From the NCBI GenBank assembly GCA_022508805.1, contig JAFLUM010000007.1, forward strand, positions 1 through 64,000: 64,000 nt of DNA, given 5' to 3'. A model generated the notes under the pieces. The model worked only from the letters and a program-made list of their open reading frames with translations. It did no database searches and had not been told where the DNA came from. The position numbers and the translations under genes were made by a program. Of the stretch, positions 52,526 through 61,576 are shown one piece after another (the stretch's first letter is position 1; the number at the start of each line of letters is the position of its first letter). Source of the DNA: Oscillospiraceae bacterium (GTDB lineage Bacteria; Bacillota; Clostridia; Oscillospirales; Acutalibacteraceae).

Positions 52526-52554
52526 ATTATATCATTACTCATCAAGAAAATCAA
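52526..52554 (-). promoter_or_regulatory. Promoter of the vWA adhesin gene
   Basis: On the minus strand TTGATT and a perfect TATAAT are separated by 17 bases. Confidence 0.6.
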
Positions 52555-52590
52555 TGCTTTTTAAGTCAAATTAGCAAATTTTTTTGCAAC

Positions 52591-52917
52591 TCGCTAATTG
52601 AAAAAATATATAACTACTGTTCAGAAATATAAGAAGCCCACGATAGCTTTCATAAATTTTATGAAAACTTTTAGAATATTTCCGTTTATAAAAACGCCGT
52701 GTGTCTTTGCATTATGCAAATTGGAGAACTTTCAACGCACTTGTCTGACACATTCAAAGAAGAGCATAGCAATATACCGTGGAAACAGATACGCGGAATG
52801 CGCAATGTTGTAGCACACGAATACGGAGCAACAGATACAATGGTTGTATGGGAAACCGTAACCGAAGATATTTCTGAAATTGAACAATTTTGCCGAAATA
52901 TTTTAGGCGAGAGATAA
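52591..52917 (+). pseudogene. HepT-like toxin (DUF86) pseudogene with two stop codons
   Basis: One frame reads LIEKIYNYCSEI, stop (52630), EAHDSFHKFYENF, stop (52672), then NISVYKNAVCLCIMQIGELS and onward to CRNILGER. This matches HepT proteins along its whole length, including the RNase motif R-x4-H-x-Y as RNVVAHEYG. Two nonsense codons and no start codon make it non-functional, unless the C-terminal 72 residues are made from the ATG at 52699 region. No MNT antitoxin gene is adjacent. Confidence 0.75.
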
Positions 52918-52933
52918 AATCAAGAGAATGTCT

Positions 52934-52972
52934 AAAAAGCCCTGAAACAGCACGGTTTCAAGGCTTTTTTCT
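52934..52972. terminator. Hairpin-family repeat copy D, terminator of the mannosidase operon
   Basis: AAAAAGCCCTGAAAC...GTTTCAAGGCTTTTTT lies 14 bases past the mannosidase stop on the minus strand and has A/T runs on both sides. Confidence 0.8.
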
Positions 52973-52985
52973 ATATGCTTATTTA

Positions 52986-55900
52986 TCATTCCTCTTTTTC
53001 GAGAAAATCGTATAATTTATTCAATGCTCCGCGCTGTGGGAGAGTTTGTGAGGCATTTGCGGCAAAAATGATAATATCGGGATCGTTGGGCAGTTTCAGG
53101 GTTCTTGAGGCGGGAACATCGACTCTGAACATCCATAACTGCCTGGCAACGTCATTTGCCCCTTCAATATGGGTGTGAGTAATTTCGTAAGCCAGCGTGC
53201 ACTCCTTTACATAGCCCTTTTCTTTCATACCGTACAGATCCCACGCTCCGATAGCTTCAAAGCAATCGGGGACAAATACGGCGGTTTTTCCGTTACCCTC
53301 AAACACACAGTTTTTGTCGCCGCCCCTGCTTGTAATAAGCAACGAGACGGATTTTGTGCCTTCGGGCAACGGGATCGTCTGTCCCCTGCAAGAAAGTGCG
53401 TTCGATTTCTCGCTTGACAGTTCGAATGCAGTATCTTTACAATAGACTTTTTTCGGGAAAAGCTCGCCGGGAATAGTGTGACCTGCGAGAATACCGCTCT
53501 TTTTGTGTTCAAAGGATGATGTCACGTTTTCATTAAAGGGTATCTTTACGGGTGTCGCTGATGCGGGGATTTTCTTCCCGTCAAATGGCTTTAACGTCAA
53601 CGCAAAGCTTTTTGGCGCATAGGGCATAATGTCAAAAACCAGTTCCCCGTTTTCCACTTTAGCATCTTTGACATATTCCTCTGTGGCAAGTATCTCCTGA
53701 GCAGAAAGAACTCCGTCACCGATTTTAAGACGGACATTTTTGTGTTCTTTTCCCTGAAGTTCGGCAAAGCGGACTACCGTTCTGTCGCCGTTTTGCTCCT
53801 TTTTGATAGCCTTTATCATTACGCCGTTTTCGTTGAGACTTGCAAACGTGAAGCTTGACGGGAGCGGTCCTTTATTGCCCTGCAGGGCTTCGAAAACGCA
53901 AAGAGGACGGGAAAACAATGCTCCGTGATGCTGAGTTTCGGTAAGCTGCTCCCCCGAATGAGAGAAAATTCCGAAGGCATAGCGGTTTTTGCCCAGATCC
54001 AAAAGATGCTGCTTGCTGTCGGGTCTGTACCAAAATTCGGGAGTGTGAATACCTGTAAGTCTGAGAGTATCGGCAGTAGGATGATCCCAACCGTATTTAC
54101 ATTCGCTGAATACGGATACGCCGAATTCCTCCGAGCTTATATCCGCCCAATTTTGCGCGGGAACTTCATAGAGATTAGGCGTGTTGACTCCTCTTTTTAT
54201 AACGCCGACTCCAAGGTCATAAGACGCTTGTTCATTGGAAACCGTAAAGGAAAAGGGAGTTTTCAACAGACTACGCTTACAATTCCATTCGATTTCATTT
54301 TCAATTCTGACCGTTTCACTGCTTTCGCCCAGAATGATTCTCTGCGTAAATACAGATTCTTTGTATCGGCGGACTGTCTTGATAACTGCTCTTGCCGAAC
54401 CGCTTTCCTCAATATAGATTTTGGGGGCGGATGCTTTGCCCACAGGAGGCGCTGACACCTCTTTATAGTCCAGCTCCCACGCGGGGAAGATAAAGTGACC
54501 GTTATATTTATGAACATCCATACTTATGGGTGCACTCAAAAGCTCTTTGTTTAAGTTTTTATCAAAAATCGAGGCGATATCGCCGTTACCGTTAAGTTTA
54601 ATTTTATATTTTCGGTTTTCCAGCGTTTTTTCGCTGACGAAAAGTCCCGTTTCTTCTCTATAGGGCTCTGAGGCGGGAGTGACGGTATATACAGAGAGTG
54701 AATTGCCCTGCACGTTGGCAGTAAAAATCACTTTTCCGTTAGAATATTGGGACGGCACTTCATTTCCGTTTTCATCTTGAACCTTAACACATTTTGTGCC
54801 TTTTGGAAGGTCAACATTGCACTCTGCAAAGTCTAAAACAGGCATATCTACCGTGTTGCTGACGACTACCGCAATGCCTTGTGCCTCGGGGACAGTCATC
54901 ATAGATGCAACGGATGAAACGGCGTTTTCATACTCCCCCGCAAACTGATTTAAGGACAGCATATAATCGTTCCAGCTTCTTTTATACGCTCTTTGCACGG
55001 AGGTTCCCGTAATATCATCGTGGAACTGATGGGCAATCACCCTTTTCCACGATGTATCAAGTACCTCGGCAGGATATCTGCCCGCGCCGAGCCACGCGGC
55101 GGCTGAACAGGTACGCTCTGCGGCATCGGCAAGCTGCTCGTTTCTTTTATTCCAGCGTTTGCCGACGGTTCTCGAGGTATAACAGCCTGCACCGTGATTT
55201 GTGAGCACAAGCTCGTTATTCCATAGGGGCAGCTTTGCTTTCGCCTCATCGGAGAGCTTATTCATTTCTCTGAAAACATGATCGGCAGAGCTTATTTCCA
55301 CATCGACCGATTCCGCATTGTTGCGGCGTTTTTCACGGACAACCGTTTCAACCGATCTATCCGTGGGAGAACCGCCGATATCCCCCGTGCCATGCAGGAC
55401 CAAGGTCATCGGAAGGCCGTATTTTTCTATATTATTATTAAGCTTACGGTTGACCTTTTTATTCTTTCGAACCCTTGACAGAGTATTATTGTATTTAAGC
55501 GAATTGAGGGAAGCGAAAACCTCCGAACCGTCAACACCCTTCCATATTCCTAAGTCAAAGGGAATGCCGTAAGCCGAGCTCCAAGTCAGCTTTTGCGTAG
55601 TAAAGCCGATAAGCCCTGAATGCTTCATTACGGACGGCAGAGCATATCCGAATCCAAAGCAGTCAGGCAAATAAATATCAACGCTTTTTTTGCCGAATTT
55701 TTTATTGAAATAGTCCGTTCCGTAAAGAATATTGCGGAACAGTGCCTCAGGTGACGGAACATTGACGTCGCCGTTTTCATAGGCACTGCCTGTGACAAAC
55801 CACTTGCCCTCAGCAATATACTTTTTCAGCTTTTCAAAGTGTGACGGATAATATTCTTCCATCAGCTCATAACGGCGGCTGCCCTCAAAGCTGAAAATAT

Positions 55901-56045
55901 AATCGGGGTATTTTTCGAACAGGCGGAAATTTTTTTCAAGCGTAGCCTTTATGTACTTGTCTACCGTCGTTTCAAAGTCCCAGTTCCACACTGTGTCAAG
56001 ATGCGCTGTTGCCACGGTGTGGATGGCAGGTTTTTTCTCAGTCAT
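52986..56045 (-). CDS. GH38 alpha-mannosidase
   Basis: A 1019-residue glycoside hydrolase family 38 enzyme, the usual length. The N-terminal catalytic domain has the zinc motif HLDTVWNWDFETT and the nucleophile region YLPDCFGFGYALPSVM. A middle three-helix section with HQFHDDITGTSVQRAYKRSW supplies a further zinc His/Asp. C-terminal beta domains follow. There is no signal peptide, so it acts in the cytoplasm on imported mannosides, for example mannobiose or N-glycan fragments. It follows a GPH transporter gene by 12 bp. GH38 members differ in linkage, so specificity is open. Confidence 0.93.
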   Translation of the reverse strand: MTEKKPAIHTVATAHLDTVWNWDFETTVDKYIKATLEKNFRLFEKYPDYIFSFEGSRRYELMEEYYPSHFEKLKKYIAEGKWFVTGSAYENGDVNVPSPEALFRNILYGTDYFNKKFGKKSVDIYLPDCFGFGYALPSVMKHSGLIGFTTQKLTWSSAYGIPFDLGIWKGVDGSEVFASLNSLKYNNTLSRVRKNKKVNRKLNNNIEKYGLPMTLVLHGTGDIGGSPTDRSVETVVREKRRNNAESVDVEISSADHVFREMNKLSDEAKAKLPLWNNELVLTNHGAGCYTSRTVGKRWNKRNEQLADAAERTCSAAAWLGAGRYPAEVLDTSWKRVIAHQFHDDITGTSVQRAYKRSWNDYMLSLNQFAGEYENAVSSVASMMTVPEAQGIAVVVSNTVDMPVLDFAECNVDLPKGTKCVKVQDENGNEVPSQYSNGKVIFTANVQGNSLSVYTVTPASEPYREETGLFVSEKTLENRKYKIKLNGNGDIASIFDKNLNKELLSAPISMDVHKYNGHFIFPAWELDYKEVSAPPVGKASAPKIYIEESGSARAVIKTVRRYKESVFTQRIILGESSETVRIENEIEWNCKRSLLKTPFSFTVSNEQASYDLGVGVIKRGVNTPNLYEVPAQNWADISSEEFGVSVFSECKYGWDHPTADTLRLTGIHTPEFWYRPDSKQHLLDLGKNRYAFGIFSHSGEQLTETQHHGALFSRPLCVFEALQGNKGPLPSSFTFASLNENGVMIKAIKKEQNGDRTVVRFAELQGKEHKNVRLKIGDGVLSAQEILATEEYVKDAKVENGELVFDIMPYAPKSFALTLKPFDGKKIPASATPVKIPFNENVTSSFEHKKSGILAGHTIPGELFPKKVYCKDTAFELSSEKSNALSCRGQTIPLPEGTKSVSLLITSRGGDKNCVFEGNGKTAVFVPDCFEAIGAWDLYGMKEKGYVKECTLAYEITHTHIEGANDVARQLWMFRVDVPASRTLKLPNDPDIIIFAANASQTLPQRGALNKLYDFLEKEE

Positions 56046-56057
56046 TTTATCGCCGCC

Positions 56058-57623
56058 TCACTGTGCCTTAGATGCATCGATCTCTTTGCGTTTTTCCTCG
56101 TTCGCCGCACGCATTTCCTTAAGCTCGTTATCGCCGATCTCGTATCCGAACATCGGAATAGCCTGTAAAACACAGCCCACAGCGGGAACTATGGTTATAA
56201 GCACAAACATCATAACAGTGATCTTCGGATAAGTTGCCGCAAAATTGAGTGCATAAGTGCTGCCTGCGTTGGTAGCTGTCGCAATTTCTGCGCTTAAGTG
56301 ATTTATCGTTTCGGTATAGTTAACGGTTCCTAAGAATACGTTGGAAATGAGAATCGCAATGCCCGACGAGAGCTTTGCTAAAAATGTGATACCCGAGGCG
56401 AAAAGACCGTCCTTGCGCTCACCGTAACGGTACTCGAGATAATCTATGCTGTCGGCTGACATAACGGGCTGGAGAGCTGTGGTAAAGCCCGATAAAATGC
56501 CGAAGCAACCAAGCATTATGAGCATGACAGCCATCATAGGAGCCGAATGGAGATTATCAAGATTTTTGTAGCACAAGAGGAACATCAACGCAACAGGAAC
56601 GGCAGAAAGTAAGCTTGTAAATATATAAAGCTTCTTCTTTGTAAATTTTACTCCGAGACGTGGAGTGAGTGAATAGGACACAAATGTACCGATAAGATAC
56701 GGTGCACCGAGGATGATGACCCATATTCCTTCGTAACCGTCGCCGAGCACCCATTTGCAGAAATACATACCGGCAGTGAGCAAAAGTGTCTTTGTACAGC
56801 CGAGAATTCCCGAAATCATCACGCGCAGATACGGTTTATTTTTAAGTATGAGCTTGAAGCTGCCCTTAAAGGTGACGGGATCGGAATCGTATGTGTTAAC
56901 GCGCTCTCTGACGTTGGGGAAAATTCTGCTGAAAAGCAAAGCTCCGACGATGCAGATAAGCAGAGTCGTAAGGAGATAGCCTTGCTCCTGCGAAAAATAG
57001 CCGTCATAATTGATAAGACCCACATTGGGAAATATTCCCAAATCAATTTTTCCCAAAGCATTTTTGATGGGAGCGTATATGGCGGTGACGATAGCGCCGA
57101 AGCCACCTATGAAACGGGCTGATGAGATAAGCTTTGTTCTGCGGGCTTCATCGGGAACCATTCGTGACGGCAGGCTCCAAAGGGGTATATCACCCAGCGT
57201 GTAAAAGGGCGACCACAGGAAATACATTACAACGAGATATGCTATTCGGGCTCCCATAGGCCAGCTTGACAGCGGGATAAACAACAGCGTCGTAACGATT
57301 GCGATGGGATAAGGTATGAATCTTAACCACGGACGGCTTTTGCCGTATTTCGACTTTGTTTTTTCCACTATAACGCCCGCGATCGGGTCGTTTATAGCGT
57401 CCCATACACGGGCAACGGTGAATATGAGACCTACTACGGCAATATCGACCATTGCCACGTCGGTATAATAGAGCGAGAGCGCCGCACCGATAATGTTGTA
57501 GATCATAGTCTGCCCCATCATACCCACAAGATAGCTTGCGGATTCTCTTCTCGAAAAATCCCCCAGTTCTCTGTCGGCTCTGCGAAGCTTTTTGCCGTTT
57601 GTGCCCCTATTTTCGGTTTTCAT
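56058..57623 (-). CDS. GPH/MFS-family sugar:cation symporter
   Basis: A 521-residue, 12-helix transporter. Family features include MVDIAVVGLIFTVARVWDAI, NDPIAGVIVEKTKSKYGKSR, and WSLPSRMVPDEARRTKLIS at the middle loop. I start at the ATG nine bases after GGGGAGGA. It probably imports the oligosaccharide that the downstream GH38 enzyme cuts. It also shows what the truncated transporter at 5.7-6.3 kb would need in order to be complete. Confidence 0.9.
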   Translation of the reverse strand: MKTENRGTNGKKLRRADRELGDFSRRESASYLVGMMGQTMIYNIIGAALSLYYTDVAMVDIAVVGLIFTVARVWDAINDPIAGVIVEKTKSKYGKSRPWLRFIPYPIAIVTTLLFIPLSSWPMGARIAYLVVMYFLWSPFYTLGDIPLWSLPSRMVPDEARRTKLISSARFIGGFGAIVTAIYAPIKNALGKIDLGIFPNVGLINYDGYFSQEQGYLLTTLLICIVGALLFSRIFPNVRERVNTYDSDPVTFKGSFKLILKNKPYLRVMISGILGCTKTLLLTAGMYFCKWVLGDGYEGIWVIILGAPYLIGTFVSYSLTPRLGVKFTKKKLYIFTSLLSAVPVALMFLLCYKNLDNLHSAPMMAVMLIMLGCFGILSGFTTALQPVMSADSIDYLEYRYGERKDGLFASGITFLAKLSSGIAILISNVFLGTVNYTETINHLSAEIATATNAGSTYALNFAATYPKITVMMFVLITIVPAVGCVLQAIPMFGYEIGDNELKEMRAANEEKRKEIDASKAQ

Positions 57624-57763
57624 AGCTGAAAATCCTCCCCAATCAATATACAAAAATCCTTGAATTTATCATATATTATCTATGACTTTTTTGCAACAGT
57701 TTATTGAAAATATAAATGAAATTGTATAAAATATATTTAAATCATTATACGGAGAATAAAGAT

Positions 57764-58354
57764 ATGGAAAACAACAGCAAGTTTAAAGAAACCGTCAAGA
57801 AAAACCGCAGCTATCGGGGCTACGATGAGAGCAGAAAAATCACCCGTGAGGAACTGTTGGAGCTTGTGGACTGTGCCCGCTTTGCCCCCTCCAGCGTTAA
57901 CCGCCAGCCCTTCAAATATCTGCTTGCTAATACTCCGGAAGATCTCGATAAAATACAGCCTTTGACAGGCTGGGCAAGGGCGTTGCCGCATATGAAGCTC
58001 CCCCACCCGGGCAAATGCCCCACGGCTTTTATCGTTATATGCCAAGACACAAAGTGGGATGCGGATCTTAACCGTTATATCCGTGATGTGGGCATCGTGG
58101 CTCAGACAATGCTGCTGGCATCAGTGGAACAGGGCTTGGGCGGCATAATGATAGGCAATTTCAGTCCTGAAAGGTTATCAAAAGCATTGGAATTACCGGA
58201 GAATATTGTCCCTATGCTGATAGTTGCTTTGGGAAAACCCGATGAACAGATCGTTCTTACGGAAATTGACGACGGAGAAAGCATACAGTATTACCGTGAT
58301 GAGCAGGATATACACTATGTCCCCAAGCGAAAGCTGGAAGATATAGTTTTATAA
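57764..58354 (+). CDS. Nitroreductase-family flavoprotein
   Basis: A 196-residue FMN-dependent oxidoreductase: KKNRSYRGYDESRKITREEL at the N-terminus with the FMN phosphate Arg/Ser residues, CARFAPSSVNRQPFKYLLA, and QGLGGIMIGNF. I start at the ATG nine bases after ACGGAG. It usually works as a dimer with NAD(P)H; the substrate is not predictable. The esterase gene follows by 14 bp. Confidence 0.88.
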   Translation: MENNSKFKETVKKNRSYRGYDESRKITREELLELVDCARFAPSSVNRQPFKYLLANTPEDLDKIQPLTGWARALPHMKLPHPGKCPTAFIVICQDTKWDADLNRYIRDVGIVAQTMLLASVEQGLGGIMIGNFSPERLSKALELPENIVPMLIVALGKPDEQIVLTEIDDGESIQYYRDEQDIHYVPKRKLEDIVL

Positions 58355-58368
58355 AACGGAGAAACGGT

Positions 58369-59472
58369 ATGAAAACTGATGCAAAGAAAAGTCGAAAAGG
58401 CTTAAAAATCACGGCAATAATCATCGGAGTAATAGCTGTCATAATATGTTCGGCATTAGTCGCAGTAGGTATACTGACAGCTCCCATTGACGACAGCTCT
58501 GAAAAAGCGGTTGCAGTGGGCGGATTGCTTAAATCGGAAAACTTTGATTATCAGGCAGACTCTGCTAAGGATCTCGAAAAAAATCCTATGATCAAAATAA
58601 TGCAGATCGTGTGGAAATTCTGTGCAAAAAGTGACGCGGCGGTTCACGCCAAGCAAACGCCGCCGGATAATCTTACAAAGGAATATGATATTCCTTACAT
58701 AGACGACGGAAACAGATATCATATGCTTGACGTTTATTATCCTGAAAACGCTACTGAAAAAATGCCCGTAATAATCGACATTCACGGCGGCGGCTGGATG
58801 TATGGGGATAAGAGCTTAAACGAATACTATAATTTGGCGTTGGCGGACAGAGGCTTTGTGGTTTTCAGTATAAGCTACCGTCTTGTGCCCGACGTTACGG
58901 TAAACGAACAGCTTTGGGACTGTATGGAAGCCCTTAAATGGATAAGCGACAATATGAATAATTACCCTTGCGACAGTGATAATATAATGCTCACGGGAGA
59001 TTCCGCAGGCGGAATGTTTGCGGCATACTGTGCCGTTTTACTGCAAAGCGAAGAGCTGAGAAATGTATTTGAGGTTACCGATGCAGATTTGGAGCTTACG
59101 GCGCTGCTGTTGACCTCTCCCGTTCCCAATATGAATGTGGACGGCGACATTATGATGAAAAAGTTTTACTGGGGCAAGGATTATCAAAGCAAGGCGACAT
59201 ATAAGTATATGAATTTGGATGAAATTATTGATTATGCCGAACTTCCACCTACATATTTGATTACCAGCAGCGGAGATTCCGCACATTCGTCGACCGTCGC
59301 AACGTATGAGCTTCTGAAAGCCAAGGGCGTGGACGCAGAACTCAAAGATTACTCGGATTTAAGGGATGATAAGGCGCTCCCGCACGTTTTCAGCGTGCTT
59401 GAGCCGTTTGACGAATTCGGAAGCAAAGCCATTGACGGTGCGCTCGGTTTTTACAGAAAAAATATGAAATGA
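58369..59472 (+). CDS. Membrane-anchored alpha/beta-hydrolase (hormone-sensitive-lipase-like esterase)
   Basis: A 367-residue protein with an N-terminal membrane anchor (ITAIIIGVIAVIICSALVAV, ~residues 13-33) and an alpha/beta-hydrolase domain. The oxyanion motif is DIHGGGW, the nucleophile elbow is GDSAGG and the catalytic His is probably in KALPHVFSV. This places it in the HGGG esterase group. The start follows CGGAG. It shares a short operon with the nitroreductase. The natural ester is unknown. Confidence 0.85.
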   Translation: MKTDAKKSRKGLKITAIIIGVIAVIICSALVAVGILTAPIDDSSEKAVAVGGLLKSENFDYQADSAKDLEKNPMIKIMQIVWKFCAKSDAAVHAKQTPPDNLTKEYDIPYIDDGNRYHMLDVYYPENATEKMPVIIDIHGGGWMYGDKSLNEYYNLALADRGFVVFSISYRLVPDVTVNEQLWDCMEALKWISDNMNNYPCDSDNIMLTGDSAGGMFAAYCAVLLQSEELRNVFEVTDADLELTALLLTSPVPNMNVDGDIMMKKFYWGKDYQSKATYKYMNLDEIIDYAELPPTYLITSSGDSAHSSTVATYELLKAKGVDAELKDYSDLRDDKALPHVFSVLEPFDEFGSKAIDGALGFYRKNMK

Positions 59473-59480
59473 TATATAGA

Positions 59481-59518
59481 TAAAGCCTTGGAGCAGCGTG
59501 GCTTCAAGGCTTTTTCTT
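59481..59518. terminator. Hairpin-family repeat copy E, terminator between esterase and RyR-domain gene
   Basis: AAAGCCTTGGAGC...GCTTCAAGGCTTTTT, eight bases past the esterase stop, with a T-run on the plus strand. Confidence 0.78.
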
Positions 59519-59554
59519 TACCGTTTATATCTATTGCTTTTTTCTCAACAAGTA

Positions 59555-61345
59555 TTACTTTGTACCGACTCGGCTGTCTTTGCGCTTTTCTTCCTCGGTA
59601 AGTAATGAAAACTTGACTAAATCATGATGCATTTTCCTAAGGGTATTTTTATCCTTGTCGGTTGATTCACCGTATACATACCCTTCCGAACGCATATAAG
59701 CATTCCACCTGCGATGCTCCAAGACCTCGATTATATCTCGTTCCTCGGACGTTAATTCGTCTTCACTTTTAGTCGCTCCGGGAATACCGCAGCCTATCCG
59801 TGCCTTCATATGGATCGCCGAAGCAACGGAGGAGCTGTAGTTATATTCGTATTGCCAAAAGGTGTCTTCTTCACCCCATTTCAGATGCCTTTGTAACGCA
59901 TCCTTTTCCAATTCAGAGTTCATGATCACGGCTGTGGAATAAGAAGATTTAATATCGCCTATAAAATCAATATCATAGGGTCGGTTTTTATAATTTGCGA
60001 TTCCCGTAAGCGCCTCTTTTTCGTCAGTGTTATATACGATCGTTTGTATCACAGGTTTAATACCGATCCGTTCAAACAGTATACGCAGATTGACCGCAGT
60101 ACGGATATTCATTTCATCGGTTCCCAAGGACACAAGAACATATGTTGTATTCTTCAATTTCATTATTTCATCAGCAAAAGATTTAGCGGACACATCGTAG
60201 CCGGAGTGAATACGAATGGTATACTCGGCTTCGCCGGGAATACTTACACCGTTATACTCATCTGACATCAGCTCAGGTGCCAATGCTTCGAAGCGCTCGC
60301 CCGCAAGCTTATCCAAATCGAAAGCATCTATTTGAACCTTATATCCGTCCATTTGGCAGAACCAGGTCAGCGCTTTCAGCATCTCGGTTCCGTGCTGACC
60401 CATTCCGATAAGAACGGCGGAAATCTGTTTAGTATCTTCAGAGATCGGAACTGCCCGTTCAAATATTTTTTGCCCGTCGTCGTATAAAAGACGGTTAATA
60501 AGCGATCTTACCTCGTTCACTCTGCGAACCTTCACCCCGCCCTTGTCTGCCCTGGCAAGAAGAAGATCGCTTTCAATTCCGGTAGAGAAAACATACAATT
60601 CGGTATTGCTTCGATGCTTAAATCCGTCAATTATTTTCAGGGACTGTTTAATATTTTCGGTTTCGTCTTCGCCTATGGTGAAAAATAAAATGCGGGATCC
60701 ACTGCTGTGTAATTTAAAATTGACCGCTAAGACATCTTTTTTAAAGCAGATCGCCTTCAGTTCTCTCGCACGCTCGATCAACTCATATGACACTTCATCA
60801 TTGTTCTCAAAAACATCCGTGAAAACTATTGCAGAATGTCTGTGATTACATTTGATATCGGCGGCCAATGCCAACGACTTATCGTTCAATTCGGAAAAAA
60901 TATAAACATCGTCAAAGAAACGGAGAATGTACTTTATGTAAGCAGAGAGATTTTTGAAAAAGGTCATCAAAAATCCAAAAGTCAATATAGGAGCTAAGAC
61001 AAAAGCAACAGACAGATATGCGGAATATACAGCGGACACCCATTCGTCAGGACAAGTTATGTTTTCAAGGATCACGCTGCGGTCAGCATCTATCGTAAAT
61101 ATTTGGAAAGTGTTGTGCAGCGAGAACATCACGGTTTTTAATGTGTTGTATGCACTTTCCAAAAGCATATTATGATAAATCGGCAACAGGCAGATGAAAA
61201 CAGAAATAAATACGCCACCGAAAAACACATTAAAAGGCGTACTTATACGCCCGGGCCTGTATTTCCCCACACCGAGCAAAATGGCGATAAGTATTGAAGC
61301 CAATAACACCGATGCCGACAGTATAATTCCGATCGTCCAACCCAT
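59555..61345 (-). CDS. Three-span membrane protein with tandem Rossmann (RCK/TrkA-like) region and C-terminal RyR domain
   Basis: A 596-residue protein. Three membrane spans occupy residues ~3-130. Residues ~145-500 look like two nucleotide-binding Rossmann units, as in RCK/TrkA-N regulators: DDVYIFSELNDKSLALAADI, then SAVLIGMGQHGTEMLKAL. Residues ~535-590 match the RyR domain: LEHRRWNAYMRSEGYVYG with HHDLVKFSLLTEEEK. RyR domains in bacteria have been proposed to bind ligands in conflict or signalling proteins, and RCK-like parts gate ion channels. It stands alone, so a ligand-gated channel-like effector is inference. Confidence 0.8.
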   Translation of the reverse strand: MGWTIGIILSASVLLASILIAILLGVGKYRPGRISTPFNVFFGGVFISVFICLLPIYHNMLLESAYNTLKTVMFSLHNTFQIFTIDADRSVILENITCPDEWVSAVYSAYLSVAFVLAPILTFGFLMTFFKNLSAYIKYILRFFDDVYIFSELNDKSLALAADIKCNHRHSAIVFTDVFENNDEVSYELIERARELKAICFKKDVLAVNFKLHSSGSRILFFTIGEDETENIKQSLKIIDGFKHRSNTELYVFSTGIESDLLLARADKGGVKVRRVNEVRSLINRLLYDDGQKIFERAVPISEDTKQISAVLIGMGQHGTEMLKALTWFCQMDGYKVQIDAFDLDKLAGERFEALAPELMSDEYNGVSIPGEAEYTIRIHSGYDVSAKSFADEIMKLKNTTYVLVSLGTDEMNIRTAVNLRILFERIGIKPVIQTIVYNTDEKEALTGIANYKNRPYDIDFIGDIKSSYSTAVIMNSELEKDALQRHLKWGEEDTFWQYEYNYSSSVASAIHMKARIGCGIPGATKSEDELTSEERDIIEVLEHRRWNAYMRSEGYVYGESTDKDKNTLRKMHHDLVKFSLLTEEEKRKDSRVGTK

Positions 61346-61576
61346 ATCTGTATCTCCTAAATGCTTTATTTAAGTAGCAGTAGCTACCGATTATTATACT
61401 TCGCAACGGCAAACCCGTCAAGAGTGATCGCCGCCTTCGATTTTTATTACATATTATTTTTCAAACTTTTTAACTACATCTTGAAGAAAGGTATTTTTTA
61501 TGATATACTTACTAAAATTTCAAAATATATTATAAACTGTTTGGTTTGATAAGCTTTCGGGCGGAAAGGAATTGAA

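Noticed and set aside
52598-52813. 71-codon plus-strand frame
   Set aside because: It is another frame over the HepT pseudogene, whose own frame carries the family motifs.
61361-61576. Small plus-strand gene before the exchanger
   Set aside because: Low-complexity AT-rich frame without a ribosome binding site; treated as promoter region.
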